A program made the translations under genes and the position numbers. A stretch of DNA of 64,000 bases, from NCBI GenBank assembly GCA_028554645.1, contig JAQOOI010000073.1, forward strand, positions 744,001 to 808,000. The letters are read 5' to 3'. Positions 13,353-23,667 of the stretch are shown one piece after another. Every line of letters begins with the position of its first letter. Position 1 is the first letter of the stretch. The notes under the pieces are model-generated. The model was not told the origin of the DNA. It was given only the letters and a program-made list of their open reading frames with translations, and did no database searches. This stretch comes from Omphalotus guepiniiformis. Its lineage: Eukaryota; Basidiomycota; Agaricomycetes; Agaricales; Omphalotaceae.

Positions 13353-15584
13353 TCACTCACGCGGCTCACCTGCCAACGCATCCCTCTTCTGCATCCTCTT
13401 AACCAGCGCTCTCTTCGCGCTCTCTTCGCTCTCATCCAACTCAGTCACCACCGACCCACACGACCTCATTGATCTCAACGACTTCATCGTTGACCTCCTC
13501 GATACCGGCTTGAGCTCATTCGATCTAGAAGAACCCCTCCGAACAGTACTCGGTCTCCTCGACAAACTCAAACTCGAACTTCTCGAACAGGTTTTGTTCG
13601 TTACGACAAGAGGCCCCTCTGACCTGTGCTGTTCAACTACAGATCCGGAACTGGACCGCGAATCCATTCGTACGGAGCTTCCAGCTTCCAGATCCAACGT
13701 CAACCCTAGTCCAAGTGATATCCCGAGGCCCGAGCCAGCTTCACTGTCAGTAAACGGATTCGGTAGCATCGGCAACGATGATTGGCGGGACTCCTCGATA
13801 CACTGGTTTTCATCCTTCCCAGATACTTCTCGCTCCAATTCTGTCTCCTTCCCAACCAACTCCCCACCGAAATACTCCACACACTCGGTCTCCTTTAATT
13901 CCATCCTCGCCTTCCTCATACCTTCTTCCCTCTCCTTCTCCCTCTCCTTCCGTCGACTATCGCACCTAGTAGGTATCGCAGTGAGCCTATCATCACTCTC
14001 GTCTCCATACTCGAGCCTCACACGCCCCGACCCCGACCCTGCAGCGGCTTTCGCGACTGCATTGAACGCATTTATGAAATTGGCTTTGATCGATGCAGTC
14101 CACGTATCCTTCCCTCTCTCTCCTTCATGTAAAGACAGCGTCGGATACCTGCTAGTCTCCGCTGCATCTGCTTCCTGGTTCTCACCCAGAGCAGGCAAGG
14201 ACTGTATTATCGAAAGACTTTCATTGTCCTCCTCGTTCGCATCCTTCGCTTCTTCCCGCTCTTCCCGCTCTTCTACCTTACTATCCACCGACGAAAACTG
14301 ATCCGATGACGCATCAGCATCGCGACTAACACCGCCCAAAAGGCTTAAAAACCTCGGCCTCAGCATCGACTCCCTCGGCGTACCAAATTCTGGGTCTGAT
14401 GGAAACTGCAAGCGTACACCTTGCGTTGCGGCCCCGTCATAGTTCGTCACCGGGTGTCCAGGAAGTGGAGGTAATGTATGCGGTGTACCATACGCAACAG
14501 TATCCCGCATCATACCAGGTCCCATCGGGCCCATTGTCAAATGCGATATCGGACTCGCCGTCGACAACGAATCTTCATCATGTGACATTACCGACAGGTG
14601 CTGTGACGATGCCGGAGGCATATGAATCGGATTCTGAAGAAAAGGATATGCTGCCGGAGGCGGAGACGGGATCAATGGCAACATCCTCCTCTTCACAGGC
14701 GAGGTCAGGCTCTCCAGATAACTCGGCGTCCTCTTCGGTTCACCCGCATCTCTATCACCTCTCGGCTCCCACGTATATTGTCCAGCGTGCTCCAACCCCA
14801 ATCCTTTCTCTGGATCAGACCCAGAACTGAAATTGAAGGACATCGCTGAAACAGGGCGAGATCGCGCCCATGGCACGTCTATCGACCTCTTCCGTCGTCT
14901 ACTCTTTCTCAAACGAATCCACCACCCTATGAGCGCGGCGATACATGCGATTACAACGATCGTTCCGAGGACGATGCCGACGTAGATTGGAGCAGTGTGG
15001 GAGATGAGGTTGGTTGTTGAAGACGCTGTATTCGCAGAGGTTGGGGAAGTTGGGGTGCTAGGAGAAGTCGAAGTCGAGGATGTGAGGGTTGGGGCTGAGA
15101 TGTATGTGGATTCAGGCAATGATGAAGAGAAGGTGGAGGAATATATGCTACTGTCGGAGTCGGAGATCGTTGTAGTCGTGGTGGAAACTGAAATAGCGCT
15201 GGGTGCGCTTGTAGCAGACGAAGAAGTGGACACATCAGTGGGCGCAAAATTCGAGCTATTGAGCGTTGAGGTAGTAGTTGGAACTGCCTGAGAAGTAATA
15301 CCCAGGGACGACGTGGAAGAACTGCCAGACGTTGGCGCCAGCGACGATGACACGCTCAGATCCGTTGTCCCAACAAAAATGGGTTGATTAATGAGCGTAG
15401 CCGTTACCGGGTCATATTCCTGCGGGGCAAGTAACGCTGCTTGATTTTGAATACCAGAATCAACGGCGAGATTAGACCCAATATTATTCCCGGAACCAGC
15501 AGCAGACTCGGTAGACATAAACGTCTGTGCGTGAACGTGATTATCTCGGCGATGAATAGCGTGTTGTATAGGGAGATGGGTCAT
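13353..15584 (-). CDS. Single-pass membrane protein with Ser/Thr-rich ectodomain
   Basis: Unknown function; the layout resembles mucin-like surface sensors of fungi. About 743 residues in one exon from the ATG at 15584 (begins MTHLPIQHAIHRR); the frame stays open upstream to 15809 but that part has no protein character. The order is a Ser/Thr-rich, probably O-glycosylated region, one transmembrane helix (IYVGIVLGTIVVIACIAALI), a basic stop-transfer segment (RLRKSRRRKR), the motif DVPWARSRP, then a long cytoplasmic tail with EPKRTPSYLESLTSP and a Glu/Lys-rich part. The DPEKGLG...PSYLE juxtamembrane module recurs in Agaricomycete proteins. There is no classical signal peptide at this start, so either the helix acts as a signal anchor or a 5' exon is missing. 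Confidence 0.72.
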   Translation of the reverse strand: MTHLPIQHAIHRRDNHVHAQTFMSTESAAGSGNNIGSNLAVDSGIQNQAALLAPQEYDPVTATLINQPIFVGTTDLSVSSSLAPTSGSSSTSSLGITSQAVPTTTSTLNSSNFAPTDVSTSSSATSAPSAISVSTTTTTISDSDSSIYSSTFSSSLPESTYISAPTLTSSTSTSPSTPTSPTSANTASSTTNLISHTAPIYVGIVLGTIVVIACIAALIGWWIRLRKSRRRKRSIDVPWARSRPVSAMSFNFSSGSDPEKGLGLEHAGQYTWEPRGDRDAGEPKRTPSYLESLTSPVKRRMLPLIPSPPPAAYPFLQNPIHMPPASSQHLSVMSHDEDSLSTASPISHLTMGPMGPGMMRDTVAYGTPHTLPPLPGHPVTNYDGAATQGVRLQFPSDPEFGTPRESMLRPRFLSLLGGVSRDADASSDQFSSVDSKVEEREEREEAKDANEEDNESLSIIQSLPALGENQEADAAETSRYPTLSLHEGERGKDTWTASIKANFINAFNAVAKAAAGSGSGRVRLEYGDESDDRLTAIPTRCDSRRKEREKEREEGMRKARMELKETECVEYFGGELVGKETELEREVSGKDENQCIEESRQSSLPMLPNPFTDSEAGSGLGISLGLGLTLDLEAGSSVRMDSRSSSGSVVEQHRSEGPLVVTNKTCSRSSSLSLSRRPSTVRRGSSRSNELKPVSRRSTMKSLRSMRSCGSVVTELDESEESAKRALVKRMQKRDALAGEPRE

Positions 15585-16094
15585 GAATATATAATGAATA
15601 TTTGAATGTTTTTGTCTAGGACTAGGAATGTACTGAAAGGAAGTGAAATAGAATGAAGAAAGGGCTTCCAGAGCAAGTATGCAGACTCGGCCGGCGAAGT
15701 GAGAGTTGGGAAGAAAGTACGAAAATGGCAGGTCGTCGTGATTTATACTGCTTTGACCGACGCGATCACGCGCTTTGCCATCTGCCAACTCACACGAGCA
15801 ATATATCAAATTTCTCTCGACTTTTGGAGAATGCTACAGCTCTTATGAAGACCTTGTATCGATAAAGTACTTCGAAAATATTAATCTTTCTACACATCAA
15901 ATCATACATTCTCTTACACAAAAGTGTGCAATGAATCAATCTACTGCAAACACCTATTCGCACCTTCAATTATTAGTACTACGTGATCTGAATGAGTATC
16001 CGCATTGCAACATCTGCAACATGGATCTCTTATTACTTTTAAAACAACCACGGGCCTACTACAACAGACAGAAAGTCAATTAGTCTACAACTTT
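15585..16094. other. Intergenic spacer
   Basis: 5' flank of the membrane-protein gene and 3' flank of aspartate kinase. AT-rich; no gene or clear element seen. Confidence 0.5.
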
Positions 16095-18338
16095 TTAAAA
16101 AGGGGGAAATTCACAATACTCACATCTCCCTCGCGGCGGAATCTGCAAACAACTCTGATGAATCAAATTCAACGCCTTGACCGCATCCCTCCCATCTATA
16201 ACACACGAAATATTAATCTCGCTCGCTCCCTGCGATATCATCTCGATATTGACATTCCCGTCACCTAGCGTGGTGAACATACGTCCAGCAATACCAACGA
16301 GATGACGCATTTGTTGTCCAACAAGAGATAGAATCGCCATATTCCTATGTACTGTCACCTGAAAGACAAAAGACAAATGCACATGCATGAGCTATGAATT
16401 CCGCGACAAGCAACTGAGCCAACTTGAAGGGGGCTAGCTCACCTCGCCGCTCTTCTTCAACTCCCTGACGAGTCTATCTAGCACTTTCTGCCCTAACCCA
16501 TCCTCAATCGCCATACTCACATGCACCTCACTCGTGCTAATCAAATCTACTACGACCCCAAAGCGATCCAAGCACCCGAATATACCAGCGAGGAACCCAT
16601 GTGAGACCGATTTGCGGTTCGAATTGACATTCACCACGAGGATACCTTCCTTGATGGTAACAGCAGTAGGAAGTTTCTTATGGTAAACGCTGCTGGCGTT
16701 GGGATTAAGGGAAGGTGATGACATAGCGTAGGACTGTGAAGGTACGATTGGTTGCTGCAGAGAGCCATTGGACGTTCCCTGCGTCTGTGATGCTTCATCG
16801 TCGTTGACAGGATCAGGATCAGGGAATATTACAGTCCCTTGTCCTGAGGGATTCTCAACATTCTTGATACGGATAGGCACCTTCTTGCGAATAGCCTATA
16901 GAGAAGTAATCAGTACCCCGAATGTCTATTCCCTACAAGGAATACCACAAGGGACATGAACACGACATAGCCTGCTCCATAGTGAACGGATGCACAACCT
17001 CGCTTCCATAATACGTCAACTCCGCTGCTTCGTCTGGGGTGATAATCGGCAACACTCTCGCGGTGGGCACCTTCCTTGGGTCGGCGGTGAATATTCCATC
17101 AACCTCTTTCCATATCTGCAATTCAGATGCTTCTAGACCAACGGCAAGGAGGGCAGATAGCAGGTCGGTGTAGCCGCGGCCGACTTGCATCAGAAGTGAA
17201 CCGGGGATTGGACCGAAGAAACCAGTGTTTAATGCGAAAACGAAGGATGGAATGAATTAATGTCATATGGAAACAAGGAGGAATAGAAGTGAGATGCTGA
17301 CCAGTGACCACGGGCACTCTACGACCACATTGCTTCACTCTCTCTGCGACGGCTTCTGCCACTTTGTCGTAGAAACTCTGATCCAGACTTCCATTGAGAT
17401 GACCTTCATCGTCCACATCCGGTACGATGTTCTCCAATGACACATATTCTGCGTCGATTCCCTAGATGTAAACCGAGGAATGTTAGAAAACATGAATAGA
17501 AGTTAGAGCTGAAAAGAACGACCACTACCCACCTGATCTCTCAGAACGGCCGTCATGAATTTACACGCCAGCTTCTCTCCAAGCCCAATAATGCTATCTT
17601 TCGAGCGCGCCGATACCTCATCAATAACCTGCGAAGCGAACAGGAAACTCCTCAACCAATCGCAATCCCTGTCAATCTCCTCCTCAAGCTCCTGCCGTAG
17701 CTCATCACACTGTATACACTCTTTCGCCGCATTGAAATGTTCCTGCCGGATGAGGTCGACGGTAACATTGAACGACGGATGGGACTGCCCACGTTGAGGG
17801 ACAGTCAGTGGTGTCAATGGCAAAGCGCCGCCGTTGGCATATTTCTCACCGGAGGATGACCTGCTACGGCCTGGTGTAAGTGGGGGAGATTGTGGAAGGT
17901 CTTTGATTTGTCCGAAGAGACCTAAAGAGAGAGGAGTGACTGTTCCTTCGACAGGCGAAGCTGAGGAAGATGCTGAGACAACTGGTTTGGGTCGTCGCAT
18001 GAGGGCTTCAGCAGCGGATCGCAGGAGAAGATTGGTTGTGCCAAGTGCCTTTGTAGATCCTGAACGAGCCGAACATACGATAGCAACTTTGTTCGAGTCG
18101 ATATAATTTCTGTTCAAGAGATTATCTTCGTTAATTCTTCGATACATATGTAACATACGACTCACGCTACAACATCTCTTGCAATCTGAACGGCAAATTT
18201 TCCAACACTCGTTCCGCCAAACTTTTGAACGAGCCACCCTGCAGAGGGGTCGATACAATTTTGATGAAGATTTGGAGGTGTTCTAGGGGGTGAAGACTCT
18301 GGAGAAGATGCAGATGAAGATGAAGATGAAATAGACAT
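16095..18338 (-). CDS. HOM3: Aspartate kinase (Hom3-type)
   Basis: Phosphorylates L-aspartate, the first step towards Thr, Met and (in plants/bacteria) Lys; cytosolic. Six exons give 625 residues: 18166-18338, 17533-18109, 17302-17461, 16972-17222, 16443-16895, 16095-16358. Motifs: KFGGTSVGK near residue 39, CSARSG, GEKLA, the GFFGP...LLMQVGRGYTD substrate loop, EVDGIFTADPR, SEVVHPFTMEQ, IRKKVPIRIKN, then two ACT-type regulatory segments near VTIKEGILVVNVN and MAILSLVGQQM. Longer than the 527-residue yeast enzyme because of Ser/Pro-rich inserts. Exon 4 ends at CAG with a GC donor (16971). The intron before exon 4 has a GT donor but ends in TG, not AG, just before the conserved GFFGP segment. 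Two TGACTC sites lie upstream. Confidence 0.93.
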
Positions 18339-18431
18339 GGTAGATGATAACTAAGAAAAGAAAGTTGCGTTATAATGGATGTGTCGTGGATCTCATACAA
18401 AATTATATATGTTTGAAGAAAGTGGGATGGG

Positions 18432-18437
18432 GAGTCA
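18432..18437 (-). promoter_or_regulatory. Gcn4/Cpc1-type TGACTC site, proximal
   Basis: GAGTCA on the plus strand is TGACTC towards aspartate kinase, about 95 bases upstream of its ATG. TGACTC is the core of the general amino-acid control site; amino-acid biosynthetic genes are typical targets. Inferred from sequence only. Confidence 0.45.
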
Positions 18438-18483
18438 CAAGTCGTGAATTTAATTTTATATGTAGCACCGGTAAATTTCCTTC

Positions 18484-18489
18484 GAGTCA
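18484..18489 (-). promoter_or_regulatory. Gcn4/Cpc1-type TGACTC site, distal
   Basis: Second copy, read as ATGACTC towards aspartate kinase, about 150 bases upstream of its ATG. The pair within about 55 bases strengthens the inference of cross-pathway control. Confidence 0.45.
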
Positions 18490-18952
18490 TGCCTTCATAT
18501 TCGCACGTGGCTCATTCAATCCTTCTGCCGCGGTCGACCGGCCCCAGAAGCAGCGGAGAGTCGAGGAAAGTCGGAAAGTCGGAAAGGTGGAGTAGGATGG
18601 TGAACGGAAGCCTAGATGAGTCGTAGGCGGCCACAGGAAAATTGGCTGGGCGCTACAATAATACACTTCCTTCCTTCATCGCTCGCCCTTCAGCACTCAG
18701 TACTAGTTCAGCAGATGATACAGTGCCCAGTCAATTCTATATAGCTTAAACGTTAGATATTCACTGTCTTTCAATTCCAGGTCAGCATTCGAGCATGCAG
18801 TAGTACATCTCTAGACCGGACCAAGACCGCGCGCTGAGCTGAATCCCCAAATCACTACATATGATGCATTTATAGTACAAGTTGATGATATATTCAATGC
18901 ACGTCACGATACCCATCCTATAATAATAGCATCCCATGTATTGCTACAAGTA

Positions 18953-21900
18953 TCATCTCAACAGCCCTCGAACAGATATTCCAGTAGATCCTGACGCACG
19001 ATGCTCATCGAGTTCACGTCCATCGTCGTCCCCTAAATCGCGGGTGGAGTCAGTGTCAACAGCAGCAAGCTCCCGTTCTTTTCTTGCACGATCATCTTCA
19101 CGTAAAGCAAGAACAAGGTCCCGTTCTTCGAGCGACTCTACCGCATCCTCTGCTGCTTCGATCATCTTTCGTAAAGCCTCTGAGGTATTAACAGAAGGGA
19201 CAGTCAGTAAGCCGTTATTAAGACCAATATTAGAACCACTGACTTTCAATACTAAGCGTAAACAACGTCTACATCAAGCAATCAGCCTCCTTACACCCAG
19301 AAACCAAACGAACTAAAAACAACTCACATATCTTGCGTCCGCATCCTGTAATATCTCATGCTGTATCCTCTCCCCAAACTTCGTAGCACCCGAAATATCA
19401 TCCAACAAGCTCCTCAAGCTCTCCGGCATCTTCTCTTTCGCTGATTCCGTAGGCGCGCCCGATATACCACTCACCCCTACATTCCCAGGCCCAACAAAGT
19501 ACTCCATACTTTCATGAAACGTGCGTGCGTGATACAGGATCTGCCGCGGAAGCTCCTCGAGCCGCTGCTTAAGCCGACTCTGCACCTCCTGGACGATTAT
19601 CTCACGTTCCTCGTCAGATACAGGAGGACTAAATGCATGTTTGCTGTCACCGACAAAAGACTCGCGCGGTCCAGGAGGTGACAACCCTGCACCAACGGAA
19701 GCGACAGATCTCTTCTTCTTGGGGGTGGAAGTTAAAGCTTTTTGTTTGGCTTTGTATTTGCTCACTGCTCTGTCGAACGTTTTGGTAGACTGGAGGGCCG
19801 TCTTGTAGCGAGAAGAGTAGGCTTCGGATATAACTATATTTCCAAGTCAGCATACCTTTGAACCAAGGAAAAGCTGGAACTGTATAACTGATATCAAGAT
19901 AGTCATCGTAGCAACGCCCAAAAGGGCCCATACCACGAAGAAAGAGCGACCTGCAGGGGTCTTTGGTGCAAAGTCACCTTAAAAGACGACGTTTCATCAG
20001 AGCCCTTGACTATGAAGGAACAGATTTATACCTAGACCCAAAGTTGTAAAAGAAACGACACCTGGAGAAAAAATCAGTTTCCTATCCGGCATTTTAATGT
20101 CCAAACGACACCTACAAAAATACAACGCATTTCCAAAACTCCAATGTTCCGTCGCCGTAAATACTCCTGAACCAAGCTGGAAACTGTCAATGAAATCTAT
20201 TTATGAATACGGAGCATGGCCTACCATCCAAAAGACAAGGAACAACATCCACACAACAGCCAGCCGTGCATAGAATGCCTTCTTTTCTTCACTCTCCATG
20301 CCCTGCCGATGAGCATCTTGTTTCTGCGAAAGCGACACCCTATATCTCGGTGTAGCAGTCTGACCTTGACCATCTCCTCTACCTTGATTGGAACCTTTAG
20401 GCTGTTTCTTCTGCTTCCAAGGGATATCCCCGTTCAACCATCCCGATTTATCAACCGCGAATGCGAAATTCCCTAACATAGCGACCATCCTACCCAACCG
20501 CGCATGAGTGAGCGGTATATCCTCCGGGTCACCTTCCTTCTGCGGATCCCGCACTGAACCAGGCAACCCAAAATAAGGACCGGAACCTGGTTCTCGCTCC
20601 CGTTCTTCCGGTCTAGTATCAGACATCCGTTGCTTCGCCCTCCACCGCCTCGAAAATCCAGGAGGTAATAAGTCATCCAATGGAACACCAGCTTCCATCG
20701 CTGCTGCCTTCAGCTGTGTCCCCGTCAGCCCCTCGAGGTTCAAGTGCATCCCACGCGGATGAGCTACCGCACCTAACCTCTTCGACTGAGTCCAAGGTAA
20801 AACCGTTTTCCCAAAATTGATCAACCACTCGAAATGAACCCAACCATCGAGCTCATCATGCCTCCAAATTGGCTGGCCTGCATCTCGGAGCCGCCATTCT
20901 ACAGCTTCGCGCCAGCGAGCAGCCACGCGCCGCATCCACCGCTGGCGTTTGCGTCGCTGACGTACATCGTTCACTCGTTTTAAGTATCCCACTTCGAGAG
21001 CTTCGAGGACGGTTTCGCGCGTCAGGCTCACTGCCAGAGCTAGGTTTAAGATGCCGAAGACAGTATAGAAACATGTAAAGACTTTGGACCCCGTCGAGTC
21101 AGGAACGATGTCTCCGAAGCCTGGCAATAGGAATTAAGTGGGTGTCTGAAAAGGGCTGGTTTTCTGCCGCTCACCGACTGTTTCAATCAAGCATACCGTG
21201 AAGTAGAGCGCGTCAATGAACCTCAATTGAAGCATCACGGCCTGTACCAAGGCTCCGAGTGCGATGTACAACAGAAGAATAATGACTATGATAATAAGAG
21301 ACCGCTGTCTGCGCGTCAACCCGCTGCCTAATAGAGTCGTCAGCAGGAATAACCTCAGTGTCCAGGATGGTGACTAACCACTGCTGGCAAAATCAGGAGT
21401 CCGAATGAGATCCACAACTAATGACCCGTTTGTTATTGAGGAGACTATCGTTGAACATACAGTCATCCAGAAGGATTGACCATATGTGAAACCATCATCG
21501 AAGCGATGCTCGACGCCAAAGACGATGACTGCGACAATATTGATCAAGTCTAGCAGAAAGGTCAGCAACGGGCGATCACGAGACGACGAGGTTTCCAAGC
21601 CAACTCACCGTGGATGGTAAGGAACACCACGCACGCAATTGTCATTAGCTTGACTTTCCTCTCCAGGAAACGCGCGATCAATGCAATATTGGCCAGTAGT
21701 GCAAAGGCAATACTAAATCCCAACCCAAAATCCAGAATGAAAGTATTAGGCCGGTTTTCAACAATCTTGTCATCCTCCGTGCGGATGTACCAGTGTTGAG
21801 TGAGACCCGGTATCTCTAGTAAGATAGAGAAGGGAATGAGGACGCCAGATAGGATAGGTGTATAACGATAATTTGGAACAAAGGTTTTTCTATCGGAGTC

Positions 21901-22242
21901 CGAGTCTGGAGGATACAAGAACGTTTTGAATTTTTGCCACCATTGGGGCAGTTTAGCACGAAGAGAAGTATCTGCAAAGAACGAAGACAAGGTTTCGGCA
22001 TGCATGAGTCGTCGCCGTGAGGAATACTGCGGTTTATCGTCATCAATATCCTGCTCATAATCGCTGTCGTCTTGTTCTTGGTCCGGTGAGGCCTCAGTCC
22101 AAGAAGACCCAGAGGGTGTCGTAGCATCTCGTGTTCCTTCGTGACTCTGTTCGTTAATGGCCTTCTCTACGTCCTTATCTTTCCCGTTCCCTGAATTCAA
22201 AGAGAAAGGATGAGCCAAGACGCCGAGTATTTGCCTGGACAT
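18953..22242 (-). CDS. TOK1: TOK-type two-pore-domain outward-rectifier K+ channel
   Basis: Forms a plasma-membrane K+ channel with two pore loops per subunit. Ten exons give about 934 residues: 21609-22242, 21379-21549, 21175-21327, 20225-21120, 20116-20176, 20032-20061, 19864-19977, 19328-19821, 19244-19268, 18953-19179. An acidic cytosolic N-terminus precedes hydrophobic helices from about residue 130. The selectivity filters are ETVGFGDIVP (split across an intron) and TTLGLGDFAP. A long hydrophilic loop of about 260 residues separates the third and fourth exon helices from the second pore; the C-terminus is a Glu/Lys/Arg-rich coiled-coil-like tail. Eight helices with 2 pores is the fungal TOK plan. 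The junction near 19822-19863 needs an unusually short 42-nt intron and is the least certain. Confidence 0.9.
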
Positions 22243-23667
22243 TGCTTGACCGGGTCTTGTGTAATGAAGTGAGCGTTAAAGTGCGTGAAAGTTGTGGGTG
22301 AGAGAGTACAGATGAATATGAAGATTGGAAGAGATGAATTGGGACAATCTATCCTCCAACGTTCCACATTTGTTGCGGGAGTAAGGATGATAAAATGTAA
22401 TGTCGATGCATATTTGCAAAGTCCAAATGGCCCGCCCGGCGCCAGTTGCTGAAAGTGGCATAGACGCACGTGGAGGCGCTCACCCAAAGTAGTTACTCCA
22501 CGAATTACTGGGGTTCTTTTCTCATTTCCTCCTCGTTTTCTCTTCAATATCTTATCTACAATGTCAATTGGCTAGCGGGCCTTGGATTGGGTTATATGAT
22601 TTACAGATTATACGTGCGCTGTTTGGATTCATTCACTGCGGAACTATCATCGCCATTTCGCATTGAAGATCAAACGAATCATGGCTGCTTTGTTCAGCCT
22701 TTGGCGCGATGAGAGTAAATACTAGCATATCTTGCTCTGCGAAGCGACAATGGTGATCGTCGGACGAGAAGGTGGACTACACTGACCGCACGTTTACGGT
22801 TTCATCGATTAAGATTTATGGTTTATGAAGAATGATAACGCACAGAGTCAGGAGGTACTGTCAGCGGCATACAAATATGAGATTCGGGAACGAGGCAAGT
22901 TATCGTATATCCTTTATCGCACACCTCTGTCTGACAGTGACTGCTTTGTCCTCTATACAGATAATGGATAGATAATCGTAGGACATGTTTGTCCTTTTCA
23001 AACACAAGGGCCGTGGCAGAATCACAGTTGGCTTCATCTTCGTGCGATTAGAAGGTTGAGCATCATATTCCTTCTCTGCATGTCCCTGAATTGATCGGCC
23101 ATCTATGTACAGGTCGACACGAAAGATATTGAGGATGAATCCAGTAGTGTAGTAACCTTGAATGTTGCTACAATTTCAGACGAAACCTTTGACGGACAAC
23201 ACAGTCACTCCTTTGGCCAAGCCTCAAAGCAATGTCTATGCTTTTATAAATCCTATGTAATAACAGTAATTCCCACCAGTACTTCAACTTCTCAGTGGCC
23301 TCGTTTTGGGTGAGCTTTTGTAATGCTCTCGGCATTCTGTACAAAATTACTGATCATGATGCCCCGACCCTGCATTTCAGCATCGAATCTTATTTCCATG
23401 GGGCGTGAAAGGTTGTACTGTGGACATCTTTTGCCTCTTCATCCTCGCGATATACACCCACCTGTTAGGCTGCTTTGGTGTGTGGGCCAGCAGTGGGTCC
23501 TGGGCTCTGTGGGATTAGGATTCATGTCCGGATCCTCGCTGCTTGGCCTCGTGTTTAGCCAAAATATAATTGATATCGAGGATCATTCATATATTCTCAG
23601 GGTCAAAATGATATAAAGGGCGAAAACACCCATTCTCCTTCTCTCAACCATCCGTTTATCCTCAACC
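22243..23667. other. Divergent intergenic region
   Basis: Lies between the divergently transcribed K+ channel and the helicase. Short open frames only (for example 22470-22712, plus), none with family features. CT-rich stretches just before 23668 fit a helicase promoter. Confidence 0.5.

Larger units (their letters stand above)
18339..18952. other. Intergenic: aspartate kinase promoter and 3' flank of the K+ channel gene
   Basis: Contains the two TGACTC sites and a CACGTG palindrome near 18505. No coding sequence seen. Confidence 0.5.

Noticed and set aside
13510..14301. 263-residue Ser/Leu-rich frame on the plus strand
   Set aside because: Antisense shadow of the membrane-protein tail; composition mirrors the complementary strand.
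19201..19275. Non-canonical splice at the end of the K+ channel gene
   Set aside because: At first the tail frame did not join; two canonical introns with a 25-base exon (19244-19268) resolve it fully.
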